This document shows positions 49,855-58,640 of a stretch of 64,000 bases of DNA, one piece after another. Below the pieces are notes generated by a model. The model was not told the origin of the DNA, made no database searches, and saw only the letters and a program-made list of their open reading frames with translations. Position 1 is the first letter of the stretch; each line of letters starts with the position of its first letter. The DNA comes from Nitrospiria bacterium. Its GTDB lineage: Bacteria; Nitrospirota; UBA9217. The position numbers and the translations under genes are program-made. The stretch is taken from contig CAKKPG010000018.1 in NCBI GenBank assembly GCA_919901555.1, positions 36,702-100,701 on the forward strand, read 5' to 3'.

Positions 49855-52059
49855 CTATTGATAGCTGCCTATGGTAGTAACAGCGGAGGGACCCGTCCCC
49901 GCCGCGGCCGTGGGAGTGGTCATCGACGCAAGGCCCCCGTCCGCGCCGATCGTGTACTGCGAGACGCTGCCGCTGTTCTTGTTCGCCACGTAGGCGTACT
50001 TTCCGCTCGGATCGACGGTAATGGACAGGAGGGCCGCCCCCGCCGTAACCGTGGCGGTTGCCATGGGAGCGAGACTGCCATCCGCGCCGATCGTGTACTG
50101 CGAAACGTTGCCATCGGCATTCGTCGCGTAAGCGTACTTCCCGCTCGGATCAACGGTAACGGACAGGGCATTCGACCCCGATGCCAGGACCGACGGAGTG
50201 CCCATCGGCGTAAGGTTCCCATTGGCGCCGATCGTGAACTGCAGGATGTTGCCGCTGAAACCATTCGCAACGTAGGCATACTTCCCGCTCGGATCGACAA
50301 TGACGGAATTCGCATTGCCGCCGACTGACGTCGCGACCGTTGCGGCGGCCATCGGCGCGAGGCTGCCGTCCGCGCCTATCGTGTACTGGGAAACACCGGG
50401 GTTGAAGTTGGTGCCCCAGGTCGCCACATATGCGTACTTCCCGCTCGGATCAACGGTGACGGAGTAGGGGGCCGTTCCCGACGCTACCGTTGTATTGGTC
50501 ATCGGAACGAGGCTTCCGTTCAGGCCGATCGTGTACTGCGAGACGCTGGCGCTGCCCATGTTCGCCACGTAGGCGTACTTCCCGCTCGGATCAACGATGA
50601 CAGAGCTCGGTTCAGCCCCCGCCGGAACCGTGGCGGTTGCCATGGAAGTGAGACTCCCGTCCGCGCCGATCGTGTACTGCGAAACGCTGGCGCTGCCCGT
50701 GTTCGCCGCGTAGGCGTACTTCCCCGAGGGATCGACGGCGACGCACCGAGGGCTTGTTCCCGCTGCGATCGTGGGCGTGGTCATAGACGCAAGGCTCCCA
50801 TCCGCTCCGATCGTGTATTGCGAAATGTCGTTGCTGTTGGCATTTGCCACGTAGGCATACTTCGGCACAACGACTATTGGGATCGCGCCGTGGCTCATCG
50901 CCAGAGAAAGCGGCGCAGACTGCGCCATGACCGTGGCCGGTGCGTTGGCCGCCAGGCTTCCGTCCGCACCGATCATGAACTGATGGATTTTCTTGCCGTC
51001 GCCCACAACATAAACGTACTTTCCGCTCGGATCGACAGTTACTTGATAAGGAACCAGTCCCGCCGCGACCGTGGGACTGGTCATCGGCGCAAGTCTGCCG
51101 TTCGCGCCGATGGCGTACTGCGAGATGGTGTTACCGAGGTTGTTCGCCACATAAGCGTACTTTCCGCTCGGATCAACGGCGACTGACTCCGGTTGAGACC
51201 CTGTGAAAACGGTGAAAGTGTCCATCAGGGGGAGACTTCCATCCGCGGCAATCGTGTACTGCGTAATGCTGCCGTTTCCGCTGTTCGCCACGTAGACGTA
51301 TGTTCCGCCTGGATCGACAGTAATGGAGGCGGGATATGGTCCCGCCGCGACCGTGGGACTGGCCATCGAAATAAGGCTGCCATCCACGCCGATCGTGTAC
51401 TGCGAGATGGAGGCGCTTCCTGCGTTCGCAACGTAGGCAAATTTCCCTTTTGGATTGAGGGCGACAGAGATCGGTTGAGCCTCGGCAGCAACTGCGGGAA
51501 TGGTCATCGAAGTGAGCATCCCGTCCGCCCCGATTCTGTACTGCGAGACACTACCCGAAACGTAGTTCGTCACGTAAGCATACTTCCCGGTTGAGTCGAT
51601 CGTGATGGAGCGTGGATTACTTTCCGTTGCGACCAAAGGTGTGGCCATCGGCGTGAGGTTTCCGTTCGCAGCTATCGTGTACTGCGAAATGTTGTTGCTG
51701 TTCTTGTTGGCCACATAAACGAACTTCCCGCTCGGATCGATGGTGACGCACCACGGGGTTGTTCCCGCCGCGACCTTGCCCGTAAACTTGAGCCGCCCGG
51801 TAGCGGCATCGACGGCATAGGTCAAGACGCTGTTGTCTCCCGCGTCGGCCACGTAGGCAAAGCGAGGGTAGACGGCGGTGTTCGCAGGTGATGTGCCGCC
51901 GCCACCACTACAGGCGGTGATGCCGAGCAGCATGAAAAGCACGAGAGCGATGAAGTAGGACCGGGTATACATGGCAGGTGCTCCGTTGGTTACGGATCGA
52001 GTATTATTCATGGCAGTTGCTCCTTTTTTGGATTGAACGTTGTTCGTTATCGTTTTCAT
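49855..52059 (-). CDS. Lipoprotein with two seven-bladed YVTN-type beta-propellers
   Basis: LLGITACSGGGG; 7+7 blades counted by hand. Confidence 0.85.
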   Translation of the reverse strand: MKTITNNVQSKKGATAMNNTRSVTNGAPAMYTRSYFIALVLFMLLGITACSGGGGTSPANTAVYPRFAYVADAGDNSVLTYAVDAATGRLKFTGKVAAGTTPWCVTIDPSGKFVYVANKNSNNISQYTIAANGNLTPMATPLVATESNPRSITIDSTGKYAYVTNYVSGSVSQYRIGADGMLTSMTIPAVAAEAQPISVALNPKGKFAYVANAGSASISQYTIGVDGSLISMASPTVAAGPYPASITVDPGGTYVYVANSGNGSITQYTIAADGSLPLMDTFTVFTGSQPESVAVDPSGKYAYVANNLGNTISQYAIGANGRLAPMTSPTVAAGLVPYQVTVDPSGKYVYVVGDGKKIHQFMIGADGSLAANAPATVMAQSAPLSLAMSHGAIPIVVVPKYAYVANANSNDISQYTIGADGSLASMTTPTIAAGTSPRCVAVDPSGKYAYAANTGSASVSQYTIGADGSLTSMATATVPAGAEPSSVIVDPSGKYAYVANMGSASVSQYTIGLNGSLVPMTNTTVASGTAPYSVTVDPSGKYAYVATWGTNFNPGVSQYTIGADGSLAPMAAATVATSVGGNANSVIVDPSGKYAYVANGFSGNILQFTIGANGNLTPMGTPSVLASGSNALSVTVDPSGKYAYATNADGNVSQYTIGADGSLAPMATATVTAGAALLSITVDPSGKYAYVANKNSGSVSQYTIGADGGLASMTTPTAAAGTGPSAVTTIGSYQ

Positions 52060-52274
52060 TTTTCCACCTCTTGTTTTGTTGTATTCCTGCTGCCGGCCGC
52101 ATTCCCTGCCGGGAAATCAAGTCCATCGAGCAACTCCCCGGCATTATGGAACACCTTGACCAGATCGCCCCCCGGCCCTTCCACGCTGCCTTCCACCCGG
52201 AAAACGTCCTTTGCATCCCTGCGGTATATCCTGACGATATAGCATTCGACGATATTCCTCGGGTTTTTCTCCAT
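52056..52274 (-). CDS. Small protein MEKNPRNIVECYIVRIYRRDAKDVFRVEGSVEGPGGDLVKVFHNAGELLDGLDFPAGNAAGSRNTTKQEVEK
   Basis: ATGA stop/start overlap with 49855..52059; coding-like composition. Confidence 0.5.
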   Translation of the reverse strand: MEKNPRNIVECYIVRIYRRDAKDVFRVEGSVEGPGGDLVKVFHNAGELLDGLDFPAGNAAGSRNTTKQEVEK

Positions 52275-52831
52275 GTTGGGGCAAGGATACATCTGTGCAA
52301 CTTACTGATGACTTACCGAGGGCTCAAGCTATGATTTGAGGGGCTGGAGAATAGGGAGGCTAACCCGGCAATACGTTGGCATGAACAAGAGCGCATGATC
52401 CGAAAAACTACAGGATGTAACCATATTTTAGAAATAAAAATAAGCAGTTAGATATCTCAGACCGTGACATTAAAGATGAGCCCTTTTTGTATCAAACGCG
52501 TCTTTTTATCCTAAGAAGAGTATATGGACACGGAGGCGGAGGATTAACGTATGATCAAGACGGATAGAAATAAAATTATTCTCTCACAAAGCCTCCACCC
52601 GATGGGTGCGTTCCCAATTGGAAATAAATCCCATTTTATCAGTATCTTATACGCGATTATTCTTATCAATCGCCGTTTCCAGGCTCGCCGTTATCGGGTT
52701 TTATTCGAGTCAAATGCTCTTTTCAGGATAATTCAATAGCCCGGAACAAGTCGATGGAACTCGATATGACTGGATGGAAATATTTTATGTCTTGAAAAAC
52801 AATGAGTTACATCTCTGGAAGGAAAACCGGT

Positions 52832-55800
52832 TCAGGAACGGCTGGTCTTGGCTGATGACCGGAGGCTCCGGTGAAGCTCCTCGGTATCCTCGGAGGGATC
52901 GATCCCATGACGGGCGCGAAGGACCTCGCGGCACCGGTTATAGACGGAAATGCCTTCCGCGAACCGCCCCTGGTCGCGGTAGATAGCCATGATTCTGCGG
53001 TAGAGTTCCTCGGCAAGATCGTCCACCTCGAGACCCCGTTCATAGCAACGGATGGCCTTTTCCCCGTCCTGCCGTCCTTCCCAATACCGGCCCAGGTCCA
53101 TAACAGCGCGAAGGCATTTGTTCCTGAGCCGCTCCCGCATCGAGACTGCCCAGGCCTCGCTCACATCCGGCAGAAAGTGCCCGTGGTACAGCGCGAGCGC
53201 TTTTTCCAACAACGCGGCAGTGGTCTCCTGACGCGCATCTATCTGCTGCAACGCCTCCGCGGCCTTCCCGAGAAGGCGTTCTAACGCCCAGGCGTCTATC
53301 CAGACGAACCGGTTGTCCAGAGTCAGCTTACCTTCTCTTAACACCAGGGCATCGTCGTTGCCGAGCATGCTCCTCAGCCGGTGCAGGGTCGTGTCAAAGG
53401 ACCGCTGAGCCGCATCGCCTTCCGCGTCAGGCCAGAGCGCCTCGACGAGTGACCAGACCGACACATCGCTGCCGCCCAGGGCAATGAGCGCCTTGAGCAT
53501 ATCGAGCGGCTTCTGGCGCACCCGTCCGGCGAAACGGAGCGTTTTCCCGTCCTTCACGATCAAGAAGCGGGACAGGGTGTAAACGCGGTAGCGCCAGGGC
53601 CAGTTCTCGAGATGGACCGGCGGAGCATCGGGGACCAGTCCCCGCTTTCTGATCAGGTCCCGGACGAACTGCTCTTCGATCCCATGCTCGAGCGCCTTTG
53701 CATAAAGCGGCATCATTACCGATGAGCGCCAAAAGGCGTGGTTCAGGATGCCGCACTCACGGCTGATCGCAAGGTGCCGGCGCAGCGGTTTCAACGCCCC
53801 CTGCTCGTCGCCCCGGTTCAGGCAGCGCACGGCCTGCAGCCATTGGTACTGGTACTCAATGGTGTTGCTCCGCATGGATATCCCGATCGCCCGGGCCCGT
53901 TCAAGATGCTTTCCGGCCTCGGAATGTTTTCCCTGCACCATGAGCACTTCCGCGAATCCCATGACAACGAATGCCAGGATGAAGGGGTCACCGGATTTTT
54001 CAGCCAGCGAGACGGACGTTTGTATGTGCGCCTGCGCGCGGGAGACGTCCCTCAGGCACAGGGCCTCCCAGGCGAGATGATAATGGTAATGGGATAGGTC
54101 GAGGAACCGGTTTGTCTTGAAGATGAACTCCATGCGCCGGAGATAGCCCGACGCGGTCCCGATGTCTCCCGCTGTCATGGCGCCGAAGCTGGCCTGGGCC
54201 AATAACATGAAGTCCCAGAGATGGATGCCGTTCTGGTTCGCGACGTCCAGGCCGCGTTCCACGGCCTCAATGCACGCCTTGTTCTCGCCGCGCATCCACG
54301 AATACGCCGCCTCGATGGACCTCCACACGATCACCGAAAGAGGGTCGACCCGAAGATCATGCAGTGAGGACCGCAGCGCATTGATCAGGAGCTCGGCCTG
54401 GGCCTGATCTCCCGTCCACCAGGTGTAGTAGAGGGCCAGATGGCTGCTGAGCAGCATTTTCAGTCGGACATCGTCCGTCTCCATGACGATGCCCCTCACC
54501 CGCGCCTCCCAGAGCGGCAGGTCCGCGTGGTGGGACTGACGGTACATCAGGGCGCAGAACATCGCCGAGGCGACCCGCGCCTCGATCTCCGGAGAGGGAA
54601 ACCGGGGATCCGCCCGCATGATCGTCTCGAGCTCGGCGATCCAGTGATCGAGCGGCGTAAAGTCGCTCCATTCAAGCACAAAGGTGTCGACAATGCCGCA
54701 CCACGACAGATATAGGCCGGCCGCATCTTTCCGCCGTTTGAATAAGGGAAAGGCCCGTTCAAGGCATGCCCTGCTCTCGCGCAGGTCATACGGCAGAGTA
54801 CCCATGGCCTGCCAATACAGGAGCCAGGGATCGCCTTCCCGGTGTTCCCGCGGTATCGCCGTCAACCATGCCTGCAATGTTGTGCTGCGCCCCTGTTGTA
54901 TCAGTTCGTTCGCGTGCGAGAACAGCATGCGCGAAAGGCTCTCCCAGTCCGCCGCGTCGGCATACAGCGCTGCCGCGCTCTCCACCTGACCGGTTTTCAG
55001 CAGCAGGCCCGCGGCCTCCCGCTGAACAGCACGCACCCCCTCCGGCCCGAGGACGTTCCGGGCCCGCGCCTGAAGAAAATCACGAAACAGGGGATGGTAT
55101 TGATATGCCGGCTCCGGACCGGGGTGCCGCTGGATGAAGTAGTTCTTCCGGGCAAGATCCGACAGGACCCTGCCCGCGTCGGACAACCCGCTCAGTTGCG
55201 TTGCCGTTTGCTCGGTTATTTTCCGCAGGAACGAGGTCTTGAAGAGGAACTCCTGCGTCGCCGGATCGGTCTGTTGAAAGATCTCGCTGGCAAAATAATC
55301 GAAGATGCCTTCCCGGGACGCGGTTTCGAGCGCTTCCGCCCGAAGACCATCCCGGAACCGCGCGTCCTCGGTCAGAAGAACGATGCCCGCGGCCCAGCCT
55401 CCCGACAGCTCCTGTATCCGCAGGCTCACCTCCGGCGCAAAGCCCTTCGTACCCTTGAGCGAGACGAGCGACGACGCCTCTTCCGCGTCGAAGATGAGGT
55501 CGCTCCAGCCAAGGACGTGCATCTGACCGTTCGCACGCAGGCGCGCCATGGCCGGCAGGGGGTCCGTCCTGCTGATCAGCACCGTGATGATCCCCTCCGG
55601 GAGCAGCGAGAGCCCCGTGCTGATGATCTCGTGAAAATTTGTGTCAGCGGAAACATCCTGGTAATTGTCGATGACCAAAACAAAGGGCGGCTTGAGGCGG
55701 GAATAGAGCTCCTCGAAATACCGGAGCGAGAAGGTTGCGACGTCCAGGAGATATTCCGGCTTCAGAAGCGGGAGCGCTCTCCGGAACCGCGGGGAGGCCT

Positions 55801-56062
55801 TCTTCGCGGCAAGTCCCATATAGTAGAAGAACGTCGCTATATCGCCGTCGCCCTCGTCGGCCTGATACCAGATGCACGGCAGCTTCCGCGCCTCGATCCA
55901 GCTGGCGATGAGCGTGGTCTTTCCGGAGCCCCCGGGCCCGGAGACCCAGAGCACCGGCCTCGTTCGGAATGAATCGAGCGCCTTGAACAGGCGATTCCTG
56001 GGCAAAATCCCGGTAATGATCGGCCGGGAGATTTTCATGATCGGGCTCGTGCGGTTTTTCAT
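52832..56062 (-). CDS. MalT-like ATPase transcriptional regulator with C-terminal BTAD-type domain
   Basis: WVSGPGGSGKTTLIASWI Walker A; FVLVIDNYQ; TLHRLRSMLGNDDALVLREGKLTLDN..VYNRCREVLRARHGIDPSEDTEELHRSL. Confidence 0.88.
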   Translation of the reverse strand: MKNRTSPIMKISRPIITGILPRNRLFKALDSFRTRPVLWVSGPGGSGKTTLIASWIEARKLPCIWYQADEGDGDIATFFYYMGLAAKKASPRFRRALPLLKPEYLLDVATFSLRYFEELYSRLKPPFVLVIDNYQDVSADTNFHEIISTGLSLLPEGIITVLISRTDPLPAMARLRANGQMHVLGWSDLIFDAEEASSLVSLKGTKGFAPEVSLRIQELSGGWAAGIVLLTEDARFRDGLRAEALETASREGIFDYFASEIFQQTDPATQEFLFKTSFLRKITEQTATQLSGLSDAGRVLSDLARKNYFIQRHPGPEPAYQYHPLFRDFLQARARNVLGPEGVRAVQREAAGLLLKTGQVESAAALYADAADWESLSRMLFSHANELIQQGRSTTLQAWLTAIPREHREGDPWLLYWQAMGTLPYDLRESRACLERAFPLFKRRKDAAGLYLSWCGIVDTFVLEWSDFTPLDHWIAELETIMRADPRFPSPEIEARVASAMFCALMYRQSHHADLPLWEARVRGIVMETDDVRLKMLLSSHLALYYTWWTGDQAQAELLINALRSSLHDLRVDPLSVIVWRSIEAAYSWMRGENKACIEAVERGLDVANQNGIHLWDFMLLAQASFGAMTAGDIGTASGYLRRMEFIFKTNRFLDLSHYHYHLAWEALCLRDVSRAQAHIQTSVSLAEKSGDPFILAFVVMGFAEVLMVQGKHSEAGKHLERARAIGISMRSNTIEYQYQWLQAVRCLNRGDEQGALKPLRRHLAISRECGILNHAFWRSSVMMPLYAKALEHGIEEQFVRDLIRKRGLVPDAPPVHLENWPWRYRVYTLSRFLIVKDGKTLRFAGRVRQKPLDMLKALIALGGSDVSVWSLVEALWPDAEGDAAQRSFDTTLHRLRSMLGNDDALVLREGKLTLDNRFVWIDAWALERLLGKAAEALQQIDARQETTAALLEKALALYHGHFLPDVSEAWAVSMRERLRNKCLRAVMDLGRYWEGRQDGEKAIRCYERGLEVDDLAEELYRRIMAIYRDQGRFAEGISVYNRCREVLRARHGIDPSEDTEELHRSLRSSAKTSRS

Positions 56063-56138
56063 GAGATAGCAAAGCGCTAAATATGATAAAAGTATTGGAG
56101 AAAGGATAACATGTGCTGATTATCAAGTAAAGCTTTAT

Positions 56139-56277
56139 TATCCGGCAGGTTGGCTGATCCGGGGGAACAATCGCGGAACCCTCTTCATAATACTCCCGGT
56201 ACTGGCAGCCGAAGATGCGGAGGAACCGCCGTTCTTCGATGAACATGCCGAAGAGGAAGTACCGGTCGGCAAGGACC
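56139..56277 (-). pseudogene. Fragment resembling the C-terminus of isoprenylcysteine/phospholipid methyltransferase family
   Basis: [38 protein letters not shown]. Confidence 0.45.
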
Positions 56278-56444
56278 GTGATCGAACGGCACCGGGCCAC
56301 GGGCAATATCGGCCACGGTCTGGTCAAAGGGTTCGGGCTCAGGTCCGGCGCCCTTGTGAGCACCGTTGCCCACGATTCACACAACCTCATCGTGGTCGGA
56401 GTGGATGATGAAGACATCCTCACTGCGATCAGGGAAATAAAAAG
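56278..56444 (+). pseudogene. Partial duplicate of adenine deaminase gene
   Basis: Gap-free match to 38721-38887, about 12 mismatches in 167 bases by hand. Confidence 0.92.
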
Positions 56445-56447
56445 TCT

Positions 56448-56508
56448 AACATTATAGACCTGGCCCCAAGATGTTCAGATACCCCTAAACATTATAGACC
56501 TGGTCCCA
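56448..56508. repeat. Direct repeat AACATTATAGACCTGGYCCCA x2, 40-bp period
   Basis: 56448-56468 and 56488-56508; one mismatch. Confidence 0.85.
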
Positions 56509-56606
56509 TGAAGTTCGTTTTGACCAACCGACCGATTGCCGGCTTTTCGCTGGAAATGACTCGGATAGTCAATGACTTTCCTGAAGCATTATTGTATAAT
56601 GTATCC

Positions 56607-56810
56607 ATGCGAAAGGCCCCTTTGTCCAAGACCAATCCCTATATCAACAACGCGGAAAAGAGAAAAGAGCTGCTTCTTGCGTTTGTCGATTCGTCATCCG
56701 CAATCGAGGGGATTCATGTCTCTTCCCTGAAGAAAAAGAAGCCGCGTTCAAAGCCTACCCGCGCTGCTGTTTGCCATGAAGCCGAAGAGTCCTACGGACC
56801 ACGGCGCTGA
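56607..56810 (+). CDS. Small Fic-antitoxin-like ORF with (S/T)xxxE(G/N) motif
   Basis: MRKAPLSKTNPYINNAEKRKELLLAFVDSSSAIEGIHVS; C-terminal end overlaps fic antisense, true end uncertain. Confidence 0.5.
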   Translation: MRKAPLSKTNPYINNAEKRKELLLAFVDSSSAIEGIHVSSLKKKKPRSKPTRAAVCHEAEESYGPRR

Positions 56811-57419
56811 AGATTTTTTCCATTAGTTCATAGTCCCTGACCATGCCCGCTCGTACCGCGCGAAAATATGCCGTCCGCTTGCTTCCATGGATAGCGCCGA
56901 AATCGAGCGGTGGCAAACCTGCCTGGAGCGCCATAACAGCGGCAACCAGCCGGGCAAGCCTCCCATTCCCTTCACGAAACGGGTGGATCAGCACCAATTC
57001 CACATGTACGACCGCAAGGGCGTGAATGATGTCTTCCGGCGAAGAGAATGTACAGGGCGTTAAATGCCGAAGCGGACCGCGCTCGAATTCACTCATTAAC
57101 GTTGGGATGTATTGAGCGGCGGCGAAATGGAAGCCACCCTTACCGATATTCACCTGACGGTACTTTCCGGCCATGCGTAAATCCCACCGAGCCACATGCG
57201 ATGCATTTTCTGTATATCGCTTGCCGTAAGCCGATGGTGTTTGTCGTAGAGATCGACCAGCTCGTCCGACACGCGATAATATTCGTTCGTCTCAGCGATG
57301 TCCATTTCGCGCTTGCGCGTGATCCCTCGCAGGTTCCGAAGCACCCGGCCGCGCGAGCCCGGCTCCGGCTGGTCTTCCACCATATCTGTCGCATCATATC
57401 GCCCGCGTTTTTGAACCAT
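56755..57419 (-). pseudogene. Fic-domain protein, frameshifted near 57171
   Basis: HPFREGNGRLARL motif in ORF 56755..57195; N-terminal half HRMWLGGIYAW in ORF 57150..57419; one missing G rejoins them. Confidence 0.85.
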
Positions 57420-57528
57420 AAGAGGACCTACTTAAGTTATCTCAATCGTACCGTACGTAGCAACGAGCATCACAGAAGTTGGATGTCTTCGTACATCATT
57501 ATCCAATTGCAAGATTCAAGACGCGCCT

Positions 57529-57735
57529 CTATGGGGTTTTCTTTTGTCCAGTCCGATATTTCCCAGGAGTCTCCCGCACGGCGGTATGATGCATAGATCC
57601 AGCCGCCTTGCGGAGCGCGAGCGCGCGTTCGCGCAACGCGTCGAGCATGGCAAGTTTTTCCGCCAAGGGACGGGCGGCGAGCTTACGTCGTAGCACTTTT
57701 TTGCTTTCAAGCATTCGTTTGAGATCAAAGGTCAT
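57529..57735 (-). CDS. Small hypothetical protein paired with nucleotidyltransferase
   Basis: MTFDLKRMLESKKVLRRKLAARPLAEKLAMLDALRERALALRKA; overlaps the upstream gene by 4 nt. Confidence 0.55.
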   Translation of the reverse strand: MTFDLKRMLESKKVLRRKLAARPLAEKLAMLDALRERALALRKAAGSMHHTAVRETPGKYRTGQKKTP

Positions 57736-58262
57736 TTCGCACCCCTAAAGAAGGTCCGTTCAAACTCTTGCCATCTATTATTGAGGCCGTGCCGGGCAAG
57801 GATAGCCTGGAAATGCTCGTCGTCGATCGCGCCGGACTCGACAAACTGAAGCAAGCGCGCCTTGTCCCTGGGTCTGCCGATCTGAAGCGCGATGGCGGCA
57901 AGGTGCTCGGCGGTGAACACCCGCGCAGGCATACCCTCCACCTGCACCGTAACGGCATCAGCGAGCGCTTCATCTACCAGCGGGCTCGTGGCCGGGAGAA
58001 ATTGCACCGGCCATCCGGCGACGACGACGTATTCGCCTTCGAGGACGCCTCCTCGGGCTGTAAGATAGTCGAAGATCGGTTGCAGACTCAGCAGGCTCCT
58101 ACCGGCCTCCGGTCGGAACACCACGAAGATATCAATATCAAGCGTCGCGACCGGCTCAAGGTAGAACGTGGCGCCCACCGCACCCCCGATAGCATAGCGC
58201 TCGATGACGCCGTCTTCTACCAATTGATTGATCATTGCGATTACCTGGGATATACTGCTCAT
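57732..58262 (-). CDS. Nucleotidyltransferase-fold protein (MNT/AbiEii-like)
   Basis: YAIGGAVGATFYLEPVATLDIDIFV; internal start MSSISQ preferred over 58502. Confidence 0.7.
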   Translation of the reverse strand: MSSISQVIAMINQLVEDGVIERYAIGGAVGATFYLEPVATLDIDIFVVFRPEAGRSLLSLQPIFDYLTARGGVLEGEYVVVAGWPVQFLPATSPLVDEALADAVTVQVEGMPARVFTAEHLAAIALQIGRPRDKARLLQFVESGAIDDEHFQAILARHGLNNRWQEFERTFFRGAK

Positions 58263-58640
58263 GATGTTGCTCCTATACGGGGCGATTAATTGGCTGCCCC
58301 ATTTACAACTTTGCAGCGAAGCGTTTGGGTGACGTCCGGAAAACCGAGAAATCTCTACTGCAATAATGTAACTCTTATAATCCTGTATAACTATACCGAA
58401 TAATTTAACGATCTTCAACATCCCGACTGACGGAGAACGCGGTTCGAAATACGACCATGTGGCTCTCTGCATATCATATACTATGATGAGAACGACCGTC
58501 ACCTAAGTTTCTTGCGACTTCAAATAAAGTTATGCACCGTAAGAACCAACGCCCCGAAAGTTGCTTACAATTGATTCTACTTTCTTATATTCAATGATAA
58601 CCGGATTGCTGTCTTCCGACAATGCCAGCCTGTTGAAGGA

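Noticed and set aside
46591-52059. CRISPR-like regular repeats
   Set aside because: Period of about 140 bp encodes beta-propeller blades in frame; no short identical repeats with unique spacers.
52551-52739. 62-aa + strand ORF in the 52.3-52.8 kb gap
   Set aside because: No domain, poor coding character, no convincing start context.
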